From: Pseudomonas viridiflava
GTDB lineage: Bacteria > Pseudomonadota > Gammaproteobacteria > Pseudomonadales > Pseudomonadaceae
Reading direction: 5' to 3'
Length of the DNA: 64,000 nt
Assembly: GCF_900583165.1 (NCBI RefSeq)
Contig: NZ_UTKY01000095.1
Location: 368,673 to 432,672 of the forward strand
A model generated the notes under the pieces. The model ran no database searches. It worked only from the letters and a program-made list of their open reading frames with translations, and was not told the origin of the DNA. Shown here in pieces: positions 42,965 to 52,256 of this stretch (positions within the stretch are counted from its first letter, which is position 1; the number at the start of each line of letters is the position of its first letter). The position numbers and the translations under genes were made by a program.

Positions 42965-45162
42965 GGGCGTTGATCCTCCAGATCCTTGGGTTTCCAGGTT
43001 TTGAGCAGCAAAGCATTGCTCACCACGCTGACGCTGGACAAGGCCATCGCCGCGCCCGCCAACACCGGGTTGAGCAGGCCGAAGGCCGCCAGGGGGATGC
43101 CGATCAAGTTATACACAAAGGCCCAAAACAGATTTTGACGGATCTTTGCGTAGGTCTTGCGGCTGATCTCCAGCGCAGCCGGCACCAGGCGCGGGTCGCC
43201 GCGCATCAGGGTGATGCCGGCCGCGTGCATGGCCACGTCCGTGCCGCCGCCCATGGCGATGCCGATGTCGGCGGCCGCCAGGGCCGGGGCGTCGTTGATG
43301 CCGTCGCCAACCATGGCCACCACACCGGTTTTTTTCAACTCGGCGACGGTGGCAGCTTTGTCGGCGGGCAGCACTTCGGCGTGCACATCGTCGATGCCCA
43401 AGGCGTGGGCGACCACATGGGCGCTGCCGCGATTGTCGCCGGTGAGCAGGTGACTGCTGATGTGTTGAGCCTTGAGTTGTTCCACCGCCTCCAGAGCGCC
43501 GGGCTTGAGGGTGTCGCCAAAGGCAAACAGCCCCAGCACCCGCGGCTGCGGGCCTTGTTCGATCAGCCAGGACAAGGTGCGACCTTCGGCCTCCCAGTCC
43601 TTGGCTGACGCGGCCAGGTCGCCGGTACTCAAGCCGCTTTCTTCCAGCAGTCGGCGATTGCCAAGGGCCAGTGGCCGACCGTCAAGGGTGCCAGCAATGC
43701 CGCGCCCGGTCAGGGATTGGCTGGCGCTCACGTCTGCAACGTGCAGCCCTTGTTCGCGGCATGCATCCAGCACCGCCTTGGCCAGCGGGTGTTCACTGCC
43801 GCGTTGCAGCGCGCCCGCCTGTTGCAACAGCAGGGCTTCGTTGCCATCCACCGCCACCAGATGGGCGATCTTCGGCGCGCCGGAGGTGAGGGTGCCGGTC
43901 TTGTCGAACACCACGGCGCTGACTTCATGGGCGCGCTCCAGGGCTTCGGCGTCCTTGATCAGGATGCCGTAGCGTGCGGCGACGCCGGTACCGGCCATGA
44001 TCGCCGTCGGCGTGGCCAGGCCCAGGGCGCAGGGGCAGGCGATGACCAGCACCGCGACGGCGTTGATGATCGCGGTTTCAAGCGATGCACCGTACAACCA
44101 CCAGCCCACCAAAGTGATCAACGCCAGTACCAGCACGGTAGGGACGAAGACCTGGCTGACCTTGTCCACCAACTTTTGGATGGGAGCCTTGGCCGCTTGT
44201 GCGTCTTCCACCAAGCGGATGATTCGCGCCAGTACGCTTTCAGCGCCCAGGGCGGTGGTACGCACCAGCAGGCGGCCTTCGCCGTTGATGGCACCGCCGG
44301 TGACCTTGTCCCCCGGCTGCTTTGGCACCGGCAGGCTTTCGCCGCTGATCAGCGCTTCGTCGGCATGGCTTTGGCCCTCGACCACTTCACCGTCCACGGG
44401 GAAACGTTCGCCGGGTTTGACCATGACCTGGTCGCCCAACTTCAGCGCATGAATGGCGACGTCTTCTTCACGACCGTCAAACACCCGAATCGCCCGTTCG
44501 GGGCGCAGCGCTTCCAGGGCGCGGATGGCACTGGCGGTCTGGCGTTTGGCACGGCTCTCCAGGTATTTGCCCAGCAACACCAGGGCGATCACCACGGCCG
44601 AGGCTTCGAAATACAGGTGCGGCGCCATGCCAGGGTGGGCGGTAAGCCATTCATAGATGCTCAGGCCGTAACCAGCGCTGGTGCCGATGGCGACCAACAG
44701 GTCCATATTGCCGGCACCGGCGCGCACGGCTTTCCAGGCGGCGATATAAAAGCGGGCGCCAAAGATGAATTGCACGGGGGTGGCGAGGGCGAACTGTACC
44801 CACGCCGGCAGCATCCAGTGCAGGCCGAAGGGCTCCACGAGCATCGGCAGCACCAACGGCAGTGCCAGCGCGATGGCCAGCAGCAGCGCCCAGCGCTCTC
44901 GGTGCAAGCGCTGGGCCTGGCTCGCATCGGTGGCGGTTTCGCTTTGGGGCAGAGTGGCGGTATAGCCGGCCTTGTCGACGGCGGCGATCAGTACGCTGGG
45001 GTCCATCTGGCCCAAGACTTCAACGTGGGCGCGTTCGTTGGCCAGGTTGACGCTGACGCTTTGCACCCCCGGCACCTTGCCCAGCGCGCGCTCGACCCGG
45101 CCGGCACAGCTGGCGCAGGTCATGCCGCTGATGGGCAGGTCAAAGGTGGTTGATCCATTCAT
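42961..45162 (-). CDS. copA: Cu(I)-exporting P1B-type ATPase
   Basis: The 733-residue protein has one N-terminal metal-binding domain (GMTCASCAGRVE), eight membrane segments, an actuator ISGESLPV, the transport motif CPC in IACPCALGLATP near residue 373, the phosphorylation site DKTGTLT near residue 419, SEHPLA and GDGINDAPAL. It exports Cu(I) from the cytoplasm. A CueR-type operator lies 40-60 bases upstream of the start. Confidence 0.95.
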   Translation of the reverse strand: MNGSTTFDLPISGMTCASCAGRVERALGKVPGVQSVSVNLANERAHVEVLGQMDPSVLIAAVDKAGYTATLPQSETATDASQAQRLHRERWALLLAIALALPLVLPMLVEPFGLHWMLPAWVQFALATPVQFIFGARFYIAAWKAVRAGAGNMDLLVAIGTSAGYGLSIYEWLTAHPGMAPHLYFEASAVVIALVLLGKYLESRAKRQTASAIRALEALRPERAIRVFDGREEDVAIHALKLGDQVMVKPGERFPVDGEVVEGQSHADEALISGESLPVPKQPGDKVTGGAINGEGRLLVRTTALGAESVLARIIRLVEDAQAAKAPIQKLVDKVSQVFVPTVLVLALITLVGWWLYGASLETAIINAVAVLVIACPCALGLATPTAIMAGTGVAARYGILIKDAEALERAHEVSAVVFDKTGTLTSGAPKIAHLVAVDGNEALLLQQAGALQRGSEHPLAKAVLDACREQGLHVADVSASQSLTGRGIAGTLDGRPLALGNRRLLEESGLSTGDLAASAKDWEAEGRTLSWLIEQGPQPRVLGLFAFGDTLKPGALEAVEQLKAQHISSHLLTGDNRGSAHVVAHALGIDDVHAEVLPADKAATVAELKKTGVVAMVGDGINDAPALAAADIGIAMGGGTDVAMHAAGITLMRGDPRLVPAALEISRKTYAKIRQNLFWAFVYNLIGIPLAAFGLLNPVLAGAAMALSSVSVVSNALLLKTWKPKDLEDQRP

Positions 45163-45195
45163 GGGGCAGTCCTCCTGAAGAAGTTGGCCCTAGGA

Positions 45196-45224
45196 TCAAC
45201 CTTGACCTATGGGTAAGGTCAAGC
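45196..45224 (-). promoter_or_regulatory. CueR-type promoter of copA
   Basis: TTGACCT (45202-45208) and AGGTCAA (45216-45222) form a perfect seven-base dyad with a seven-base spacer. Read leftward, CTTGACC is a -35 element and about 19 bases follow before a weak -10 region. The long spacer with a central dyad is typical of MerR-family activation. Confidence 0.78.
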
Positions 45225-45228
45225 CGCT

Positions 45229-45609
45229 TTAATACTCCAATGCGGCGGCTTTGAGATACATCCCATCCGGCCCTTGGGCGATGCGCAATTTGCGCACGTC
45301 ACCCATCTTGAGGGTGATGTTCTGCGCCGGCGGCGCCAGCAAGCCCGGCAGGCAGCCTGGGGCTTGGCCTGGCAACAACTTCAAGCGCAGCGACAGGTCG
45401 CCCGCCGGCAAGTTGAACGAGGTGGCTTGTTCCTGGAACAGCCGGCCGGCCAACTGGTCATTAAGGTACAGGCCGATCTCGCAGTTGGTGGGCACTTCGA
45501 GGCGTTCGCGGGAAATGATCAGCACCGCATAGTCTTCTGCGGCGAAGGCCTGTGGCGCAGCGGCAGACAAGCTCATCAAGCCCGCAAGGGCAAAAAACGA
45601 CCAGCGCAT
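45229..45609 (-). CDS. Small exported protein between copA and copZ (unknown function)
   Basis: The 126-residue protein starts at ATG 45609 with GGAG eight bases before it. A signal peptide (WSFFALAGLMSLSAAAPQAFAAED) is followed by about 100 residues, predicted mainly beta strand, with two Cys (TNCEIGLYL and PGCLPG) that could form a disulfide. I do not recognise a family with certainty. It is divergent from copZ, and its stop lies just before the copA operator, so a link to copper handling is possible but unproven. Confidence 0.75.
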   Translation of the reverse strand: MRWSFFALAGLMSLSAAAPQAFAAEDYAVLIISRERLEVPTNCEIGLYLNDQLAGRLFQEQATSFNLPAGDLSLRLKLLPGQAPGCLPGLLAPPAQNITLKMGDVRKLRIAQGPDGMYLKAAALEY

Positions 45610-45696
45610 GGCGAATGCTCCATGGTTTATATCCAAGATGGGTCAAGCTTGGCCTTTGATTGCACCGAATACCAGCCCGGCCGAAGATGACAGAAC

Positions 45697-45726
45697 TTGA
45701 CCTTGCCATCGTGGCAAGGTCGAAAG
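45697..45726 (+). promoter_or_regulatory. CueR-type promoter of copZ
   Basis: TTGACC (45697-45702) serves as -35. Inside the long spacer GACCTTGCC (45699-45707) and GGCAAGGTC (45713-45721) form a perfect nine-base dyad with a five-base centre. About 19 bases separate the -35 from GAAAGT. This is the classic CueR operator layout, 36 bases before the copZ start. Confidence 0.88.
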
Positions 45727-45756
45727 TGTGTTCAACCTCATCAAAGGAGTCATGTC

Positions 45757-45948
45757 ATGCAAGTATTCAGCGTTGAAGGAATGACCTGCGGCCATTGCGT
45801 TCGGGCCGTGACCCAGGCCGTGCAGAGCCAGGACCCGACCGCCGACGTGAAGGTGGACCTGGCCGCCAAGCAAGTCAGTGTGCAAAGCCAACTGAGCCCG
45901 GAGGTCATTGCCGACCTGATCCGCGAAGAAGGCTACACCGTCGCCTGA
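45757..45948 (+). CDS. copZ: CopZ-type copper chaperone
   Basis: The 63-residue protein is a single heavy-metal-associated domain with the metal site GMTCGHC. It binds Cu(I) in the cytoplasm and passes it to CopA or CueR. AAAGGAG lies eight bases before the ATG. The upstream CueR-type operator indicates induction by copper. Confidence 0.93.
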   Translation: MQVFSVEGMTCGHCVRAVTQAVQSQDPTADVKVDLAAKQVSVQSQLSPEVIADLIREEGYTVA

Positions 45949-46033
45949 TCTTTAATAGTTAGCGAGCTAACTTAATGTTCAAGGCCCCCAAGCGCGGCTA
46001 GACTGTTGGGCTGCCGACTGACTTGGGTGCCTG

Positions 46034-47227
46034 ATGAACCTGCGCATTATTCTGATTTTGGGTGCCTTGAGCGCTTTTGCGCCGTTGGCGATCGACTTTT
46101 ACCTGCCGGGTTTCCCGGCGATGGCGACGGCGTTCGCCACCGATGAAAAACATATCCAGTTGACCCTGGCCGTGTATTTCGCCGGCTTGGCCATCGGCCA
46201 GTTGATCTACGGCCCGCTGGCAGACCGCTTTGGTCGGCGCGGCCCGCTGCTCAGTGGGGTGGCACTGTTTACGTTGGCCTCGTTTGCCTGCGCGTTCGCG
46301 CCGTCGTTGGAGTGGCTGATCGGCGCACGCTTCGTTCAGGCCTTGGGCGGTTGCGCGGGCATGGTGATCTCCCGTGCCGTGGTCAGCGATAAGTGTGATG
46401 CCGTGGGCTCGGCCAAGGTGTTCTCCCAGCTGATGCTAGTGACGGGCTTGGCGCCGATCCTCGCGCCACTGGCCGGCGGGGTGATGGTAGGGCTGTGGGG
46501 TTGGCAGTCGATCTTTCTGGTGCTGACGCTTTTCAGTGTCATGGCCGCGATTGCCGTGGCGGTCGGCTTGCCAGAAACCTTCCCGGCCCATCAGCCGCGC
46601 CAACCGTTGTCCGGCTCGCTGCGTCGCTACGGAGCGCTTTTGTCTGATCGGGTTTACCTGGGTTATGCGCTGACGGGCGGTATTTCGATTGCCGGAATGT
46701 TTGCCTATATCGCCGGTTCCCCGTTCGTGTTTATCCAGCTCTACGGCGTGCCCGCCGAGCATTACGGTTGGCTGTTCGGTTCCAATGCGGCAGGTTTTAT
46801 CCTTGTGGCGCAGGTCAATGCGCGCTTGCTCTCCAAGCACGGCCCGGCGTTTCTGTTGTCGCGCAGCGTGTGGGTGTATCTGCTGGCGGCGACGACGTTG
46901 CTCGGCATTGCGGCGTTGCGCACTAATGCGTTGTGGCCATTGCTGGTGCCGTTGTTTATCTGCATCGCCAGCCTGGGCTGCATTCTGCCCAATACTTCGG
47001 CGTGCGCCATGAGCGGGCAGGGCGCGAGGGCCGGTAGCGCTTCGGCGCTGCTCGGTTGCATTCAGTTCGGTGTGGCAGCGGGGGCGGCTTCATTGGTGGG
47101 GGTGTTGCACGACGGCACCGCAATGCCGATGGCCATGGTGATCAGCCTGTGCGGTGTATTGGCGGTGACGTTTGCGGTGTCGACCCAGCGCCTGCAACGG
47201 GCGAGGGCCGCGCAGGCGCAGGTCTAG
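46034..47227 (+). CDS. MFS transporter, Bcr/CflA drug-resistance family
   Basis: The 397-residue protein has twelve membrane segments and the Bcr/CflA signature near the start (ALSAFAPLAIDFYLPGFPAMATAF) plus the MFS loop motif GPLADRFGRRGPLL. It likely exports drugs or metabolites by proton antiport; the substrate is unknown. The gene ends nine bases before a small convergent gene. Confidence 0.9.
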   Translation: MNLRIILILGALSAFAPLAIDFYLPGFPAMATAFATDEKHIQLTLAVYFAGLAIGQLIYGPLADRFGRRGPLLSGVALFTLASFACAFAPSLEWLIGARFVQALGGCAGMVISRAVVSDKCDAVGSAKVFSQLMLVTGLAPILAPLAGGVMVGLWGWQSIFLVLTLFSVMAAIAVAVGLPETFPAHQPRQPLSGSLRRYGALLSDRVYLGYALTGGISIAGMFAYIAGSPFVFIQLYGVPAEHYGWLFGSNAAGFILVAQVNARLLSKHGPAFLLSRSVWVYLLAATTLLGIAALRTNALWPLLVPLFICIASLGCILPNTSACAMSGQGARAGSASALLGCIQFGVAAGAASLVGVLHDGTAMPMAMVISLCGVLAVTFAVSTQRLQRARAAQAQV

Positions 47228-47235
47228 TGAATCAG

Positions 47236-47409
47236 TCAGCCAGCGGCGGAACGTTGCTGGTTGACGGGAAAACGATGGGGAGCCTGGATACGGGCTTGCA
47301 GCGTGTCGACAAAGGCACGCGCCTCGGCCTCGGTGTGGAAAGTAATAGCCTTTTGATCGAGCCGGACTTCCCATTGGGATTTTGCTAACGCTTTTATCAG
47401 GATCTTCAT
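47236..47409 (-). CDS. Small conserved-looking protein (unknown function)
   Basis: The 57-residue protein starts at ATG 47409 with AGGAAG upstream. The sequence (KILIKALAKSQWEVRLDQKAITFHTEAEARAFVDTL in two halves) looks like a compact beta-alpha fold similar in style to short DUF2188-like proteins, but I cannot assign it. It is convergent with the MFS gene. Confidence 0.55.
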   Translation of the reverse strand: MKILIKALAKSQWEVRLDQKAITFHTEAEARAFVDTLQARIQAPHRFPVNQQRSAAG

Positions 47410-47554
47410 TGCTGACTTCCTCACGTAAAAGAATCGTGGCAAAGGCGGCCAATATAAACCCGAATCCGCGCATAAAGATGACGAAGGTCAACTCTCGGAC
47501 TAATGGTGTCGTCCATTACTCACAGGAGTAACCGACGACACCGACAGACGTTGT

Positions 47555-48568
47555 TCAGAACCCTTCCAGCACGATCTTGCCCTTGGCCTTGCCGCTTTCC
47601 AGCAACGCATGGGCTCGGCGCAAATTGGCCGCGTTGATCACACCGAAGTGCTCGCCAACCGTGGTTTTCAGTGTGCCGGCGTCGATCAGTTCGGCGACGC
47701 GGTTCAGCAAGTGGTGCTGTTCGATCATGTCCGGCGTCTCGAACATCGAGCGGGTGTACATGAACTCCCAATGCAGCGACAAGCTCTTGCGCTTGAGCTT
47801 GCTCACGTCCAGCGCCTTGGGGTCGTCAATCAGTGCCAGCTTGCCTTGGGGTTGCAGGGCTTCCACCAATTGGTCGAGGTGAAGGTCGGTCTGGGTCAGG
47901 CTGGCGACGTGGGTGACCTGTGGATGGCCGGCATTTTTCAGCGCTTCGCTCAACGGCTGGCTGTGATCGATCACCAGGTCGGCGCCCAGCGCCTTCGCCC
48001 ACTCCTGGGTTTCGAGGCGCGAGGCGGTGCCGATCACTTTGAGTGCCGTGAGCTGGGCCGCCAGTTGGGTCAGGATCGAACCCACACCGCCGGCGGCGCC
48101 GACGATCAGCAGGCTTTGGCCTTCATCCTTTTTACCTTCACTGACTTGCAGGCGCTCGAACAGCAGCTCCCAGGCGGTAATGGCCGTGAGAGGCAGTGCA
48201 GCAGCGTCGGCATAACCTAGGCTTTTGGGCATATGGCCGACGATGCGTTCATCCACGGTGTGCAGTTCGCTGTTGCCGCCTGGGCGTACCAGGGAGCCGG
48301 CGTAGAACACCTTGTCACCGGCCTTGAACAGGGTTACGTCGCTGCCGACGGCCTTGACCACACCGGCCACATCCCAGCCCAGCACCTTGGCGGCGCCGTT
48401 TTCGGGGGCGACGTTCTGGCGCACCTTGGTGTCCACCGGGTTGACCGAGATGGCTTTGACTTCCACCAACAGGTCGCGCGGGCCGGCAACCGGCGCTGGC
48501 AGTTCGATGTCTTGCAGGGCGGCGGGATCGTTGATCGGCAGTGACGCGTAGTAGGCAATGGCTTTCAT
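47555..48568 (-). CDS. Zinc-independent alcohol dehydrogenase/quinone oxidoreductase (MDR family)
   Basis: The 337-residue protein has a GroES-like N-terminal domain (KAISVNPVDTKVRQNV; VLGWDVAGVVKAVG) and a Rossmann domain with GAAGGVGSILTQLAAQ for NADPH. The zinc ligands of true alcohol dehydrogenases are not apparent. It likely reduces quinones or enones. It lies 24 bases after a monooxygenase-like gene, and both are divergent from a LysR regulator, a common arrangement for electrophile or quinone response. Confidence 0.88.
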   Translation of the reverse strand: MKAIAYYASLPINDPAALQDIELPAPVAGPRDLLVEVKAISVNPVDTKVRQNVAPENGAAKVLGWDVAGVVKAVGSDVTLFKAGDKVFYAGSLVRPGGNSELHTVDERIVGHMPKSLGYADAAALPLTAITAWELLFERLQVSEGKKDEGQSLLIVGAAGGVGSILTQLAAQLTALKVIGTASRLETQEWAKALGADLVIDHSQPLSEALKNAGHPQVTHVASLTQTDLHLDQLVEALQPQGKLALIDDPKALDVSKLKRKSLSLHWEFMYTRSMFETPDMIEQHHLLNRVAELIDAGTLKTTVGEHFGVINAANLRRAHALLESGKAKGKIVLEGF

Positions 48569-48592
48569 GATGGCTCCGGAAAAGGGTGGTGA

Positions 48593-48886
48593 TCAGGCCA
48601 GAAATTTCAGGCGCTTGAGTTCGAAGTGTTCGATCACATCGGCGGCTTTGGCGCGAAAATCCTGGATATGCGCGCTCTGATCGTGATCGGCCAGGGCTGC
48701 GTCATCGCTCCAGCGTTCGAGCATGTAAAAAGTCTCTGGGTGTTGCAGATCCTGATGCAAGTCGTATTGCTCGCAGCCGGGCTCAATGCGGGTGGGTTCC
48801 AGCAGGCCACGCAGCAGGGGTTCTAAGATGGCCTGTTGGCCGGGTTTGGCGATCAGCGTGGCAATGACGTTAAAGGCGGTGGACAT
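48593..48886 (-). CDS. ABM-family (antibiotic biosynthesis monooxygenase-like) quinol monooxygenase
   Basis: The 97-residue protein is a single dimeric ferredoxin-like domain: FNVIATLIAKPGQQAILEPLL, then EPGCEQYDLHQDLQHPETFYMLERWSDDAAL and the closing HFELKRLKFLA. Relatives such as YgiN oxidise quinols. ATG 48886 follows GGAG; a TTG two codons earlier is unlikely. It is the first gene of the pair with the quinone oxidoreductase. Confidence 0.88.
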   Translation of the reverse strand: MSTAFNVIATLIAKPGQQAILEPLLRGLLEPTRIEPGCEQYDLHQDLQHPETFYMLERWSDDAALADHDQSAHIQDFRAKAADVIEHFELKRLKFLA

Positions 48887-49004
48887 ATTCAACTCCAGAC
48901 ACGTGATAAACGGGATGGGCAGATGATTGGCTATTTCCCATGAAGATAAAAGCGGCTAAAACAGAGGGCTGTTTCAATAAATTTTTGATAGTGAGCGCGA
49001 ATGC

Positions 49005-49934
49005 ATGTTGCGTTTTGATGATTTGCAGTTGTTTGTACGTGCCGCCGACCTGGGCAGCCTGTCGGCTGCCGCGCGAGTGATGGACTTGTCACCGGCTGTG
49101 GCCAGCGCGGCGTTGAAGCGCATCGAACAACAACTGAACGCCCGTCTGCTCGCCCGCTCCACCCGCAGCCTGCGCCTGACCGCCGAGGGGGAAGGGTTCC
49201 TTGAATATGCCCGCGCTGCGCTGAGCTCGCTGGATGAAGGGCGGCGTTTATTGGCCAGCGGCCAGGATCATGTCAGTGGTGTATTGCAACTGTCAGCCCC
49301 TTCGGACTTTGGCCGTAACCAGTTGCTGCCCTGGCTGGACGAATTCCAGCGCGAGTATCCGCAACTCTCTGTGCGCTTGTTATTGGGCGACCGTATTGCC
49401 GACCTCTTTCGCCAACCGGTAGACATCGCCCTGCGCTACGGTGAACCGGAGGATTCGAGCTTGATCGCGCTACCCGTCGCCCCACAAAACGTGCGCGTGC
49501 TGTGCGCTGCGCCCAGCTACCTTGCACGCCATGGCGAGCCGCGACACCTGGAGCAACTGGCCCAACACAATTGCCTGCTCTATATGCTCGGCAGCCGGGT
49601 GCATGACCACTGGGCTTTTCACGATGGCAAGCGCGAAGTCAGCCTGACGGTCAGCGGCGACCGGTTCAGTGATGACGCCGATGTGGTGCGTCGCTGGGCG
49701 GTGGCTGGGGTGGGCATCGCCTACAAATCCTGGCTGGATGTCAGCACCGATGTGCTGGCCGGGCGCCTGCGCCTGATCCTGCCGGAGCTGCGCGGTGAGC
49801 GCACGCCGCTCAACCTGTTGTGCGCCCATCGCGCCCAGTTGAGCAAACCGATCAACCTGCTCCGGGAAATGCTCGTTTCGCGTTGTGCGACATTGAGTGC
49901 GCAGTTGCCGGAGCGAATGAGCGCTGGCCAATAG
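49005..49934 (+). CDS. LysR-family transcriptional regulator
   Basis: The 309-residue protein has a LysR HTH (DDLQLFVRAADLGSLSAAARVMDLSPAVASAALKRIEQQLNARLL, quoted in two parts) and a substrate-binding domain (LLPWLDEFQREYPQLSVRLLLGDRIADLF). It is divergent from the monooxygenase/quinone oxidoreductase pair with 118 bases between starts, so it probably controls that pair and itself. The inducer is unknown. It belongs to the CrgA/DmlR-like branch by its general sequence. Confidence 0.9.
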   Translation: MLRFDDLQLFVRAADLGSLSAAARVMDLSPAVASAALKRIEQQLNARLLARSTRSLRLTAEGEGFLEYARAALSSLDEGRRLLASGQDHVSGVLQLSAPSDFGRNQLLPWLDEFQREYPQLSVRLLLGDRIADLFRQPVDIALRYGEPEDSSLIALPVAPQNVRVLCAAPSYLARHGEPRHLEQLAQHNCLLYMLGSRVHDHWAFHDGKREVSLTVSGDRFSDDADVVRRWAVAGVGIAYKSWLDVSTDVLAGRLRLILPELRGERTPLNLLCAHRAQLSKPINLLREMLVSRCATLSAQLPERMSAGQ

Positions 49935-50068
49935 CCTCAAAAATAACCGGAAGTTTCACTCAATTGCTGTCCACCTCTGCGCTGTAGGACCACGCGGAAA
50001 TGGTGATTTGCGCTCCTATACTTTGACGCCAACCACAGCAGATAAGTGATTCAACAGGGAGTGAATAG

Positions 50069-50764
50069 ATGGAAGAAGCACCTTGCATCAGTCAGATCGC
50101 CAGCATCCTGGCCGATCCTAAACGCACCGCCATGCTCTGGTCCTTGATGGATGGTTCGTCCAAGTCGTCGCAGGACCTGGCTAACCTTGCCGGGCTGACG
50201 TTGGCGTCGGCCAATGCTCATCTGGCCCGGCTGACCGGCAGCGGCTTGCTGCGCACCGAAGGCCGACGTGGCCAGCGGCTGTTTCGCGTGGCGGCCCCGG
50301 ATGTCAGCGCGGCCATCGACGCCTTGGCCAGCACCACCGTGGCCAGTGCGATACGCAGCACACCAAACGTATTACTTTCGCCCTTGGCGGCGCCACCGTC
50401 GTTGCGCCGTGCGCGCTTGTGTCATGGGCATCTGGGCGGAGAGCTGGCGGCGGGGTTGTATGAGCGCATGCTGGCGGCTGGATGGGTCGAGCGCCATGAG
50501 CATCGCACCGTCGTCACGCTCAAGGGCACGCAGCAGTTGGCCGCTCTGGGCATTTTTACCCAGGCGCTGGCTACGCCGCTGATGTGTGACTGTTTCGACT
50601 GGAGCCAGCAGTACCCGCACCTGGGTGGAGCGCTGGGCGCGGGTTTGCTGCAACTTTTTTTGCAGTCGAGCTGGATCAGCGTGGTCAGCGACTCCCGGGC
50701 GTTGGTGGTCCACGATGCGGGGCAGGTGGAAATTTCACGATTGGCCGCGGTCGAGCAACCCTAG
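50069..50764 (+). CDS. ArsR-like winged-helix regulator
   Basis: The 231-residue protein starts with an ArsR-type HTH (ISQIASILADPKRTAMLWSLMD; SSQDLANLAGLTLASANAHLARLTGSGLL) and carries a longer C-terminal part with a His/Cys segment (RRARLCHGHLGGELAAGLYERM; TPLMCDCFDWSQQYPHLGGALG). The C-terminal domain is shared by a group of Pseudomonas regulators beside transporters. Metal binding by the Cys/His residues is possible. It lies 105 bases before an MFS gene on the same strand. Confidence 0.85.
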   Translation: MEEAPCISQIASILADPKRTAMLWSLMDGSSKSSQDLANLAGLTLASANAHLARLTGSGLLRTEGRRGQRLFRVAAPDVSAAIDALASTTVASAIRSTPNVLLSPLAAPPSLRRARLCHGHLGGELAAGLYERMLAAGWVERHEHRTVVTLKGTQQLAALGIFTQALATPLMCDCFDWSQQYPHLGGALGAGLLQLFLQSSWISVVSDSRALVVHDAGQVEISRLAAVEQP

Positions 50765-50869
50765 CCCCAGTGGCGTCGTTCAGGGTTTCAATCAGGTCGT
50801 ATCCAGCAATTACCCGGCAAAACGATGCCGCACACTCGCCGAGGGGCTTTTTCACACTGGGGGTGCGGG

Positions 50870-52240
50870 ATGAGTATGCAAGGCTATAGCGCGGCGGAAC
50901 GGCTGGAACGGTTGCCCATCAGCGGGTATCACCGGGTGATCTTTATCATCATCGCTTTGGCGTTTTTCTTCGATTCCATGGACCTGGCGATGATGACGTT
51001 CCTGTTGGGCTCGATCAAAACCGAATTCGGTTTGAGTACAGCCCAGGCGGGATTGCTGGCCAGTTCGAGTTTTTTCGGCATGGTGCTGGGCGCGTCGCTG
51101 TCCGGCATGCTTGCCGATCGCTTTGGCCGCAAACCGGTGTTCCAGTGGAGCATTGTGTTATGGGGACTCGCCAGTTACCTGTGTTCCACCGCGCAGACAG
51201 TGGAAACGTTGACGCTGTTTAGGATCTTGCTGGGCATTGGTATGGGCATGGAGTTTCCGATTGCACAGTCGATGCTCTCGGAGTTGATTCCGGCCAAGGG
51301 GCGCGGGCGGTATATCGCGTTGATGGATGGTTTTTGGCCGTTGGGCTTTGTGGCGGCGGGGGTGCTGTCGTACTTCTTGCTGCCGGTGATTGGCTGGCGC
51401 GACATCTTCCTGGTGTTGGCGGTGCCGGCAGTGTTTGTACTGGCGATCCGGTTCTTTATTCCCGAGTCTCCGCGCTGGCTGGAGCAGGCCGGGCGGCATG
51501 AGGCAGCCGATAAGGTGTTGCAGGGCATCGAGCAGAAGGTTCGCAACTCAACAGGCCGAGCTGACTTGCCGGAGCCGATCCGGCTGCCACGGGTCGAGAG
51601 CACGCCGGGGACGTTCTTCTCGGCCTTCCAGCAACTGTGGTCGCCGCAGTATCGCCAGCGCACGATGATGATTTGGAGTGTGTGGTTTTTTGCCTTGCTT
51701 GGCTTCTATGGGCTGACCTCGTGGTTAAGCGCGCTGTTGCAGCAGTCGGGTTTTGCGGTGACGCAGTCGGTGTACTACACGGTGATCATTTCGCTGGGCG
51801 GGATCCCCGGCTTCTTGATGGCGGCCTGGCTGGTGGAGCGATGGGGGCGTAAACCGGTGTGCGTCGTGACCTTGCTTGGCGGCGGGGTGATGGCGTTTCT
51901 TTATGGGCAGAGCGCGGTGTTTGGCGGCAACGTTGGCCTGCTGATTACGTCAGGCTTGTTGATGCAGTTCTTTTTGTTTGGCATGTGGGCGGTGCTGTAC
52001 ACCTATACGCCCGAGTTGTACCCCACCTCGGCGCGGGCGACGGGTTCGGGGTTTGCTTCGGCGATTGGGCGGGTCGGGTCGTTGCTGGGGCCGATGGTGA
52101 CCGGGTTGGTGTTTCCGGTTACGGGGCAGGGTGGGGTGTTTGCCTTGGGGGCGCTGTGTTTTGCGGTAGCGGCTGTGGTGGTGTGGGTGTTTGGGATGGA
52201 GACGAAGGGCAAGACGCTGGAAGAACTCACCGAAATCTAA
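50870..52240 (+). CDS. MFS transporter, sugar/organic-acid porter type
   Basis: The 456-residue protein has twelve membrane segments and family motifs: GMLADRFGRKPVFQW after segment 2, RILLGIGMGMEFPIAQSMLSE, FIPESPRWLEQAGR before the central loop and YTPELYPTSARATGSGFAS near the end, with a tail ETKGKTLEEL. These are typical of the sugar-porter/NiaP/aromatic-acid group. The substrate is not clear. ATG 50870 lacks a strong ribosome binding site. The adjacent ArsR-like gene may control it. Confidence 0.88.
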   Translation: MSMQGYSAAERLERLPISGYHRVIFIIIALAFFFDSMDLAMMTFLLGSIKTEFGLSTAQAGLLASSSFFGMVLGASLSGMLADRFGRKPVFQWSIVLWGLASYLCSTAQTVETLTLFRILLGIGMGMEFPIAQSMLSELIPAKGRGRYIALMDGFWPLGFVAAGVLSYFLLPVIGWRDIFLVLAVPAVFVLAIRFFIPESPRWLEQAGRHEAADKVLQGIEQKVRNSTGRADLPEPIRLPRVESTPGTFFSAFQQLWSPQYRQRTMMIWSVWFFALLGFYGLTSWLSALLQQSGFAVTQSVYYTVIISLGGIPGFLMAAWLVERWGRKPVCVVTLLGGGVMAFLYGQSAVFGGNVGLLITSGLLMQFFLFGMWAVLYTYTPELYPTSARATGSGFASAIGRVGSLLGPMVTGLVFPVTGQGGVFALGALCFAVAAVVVWVFGMETKGKTLEELTEI

Positions 52241-52256
52241 AAGGCGCCATGTTACT

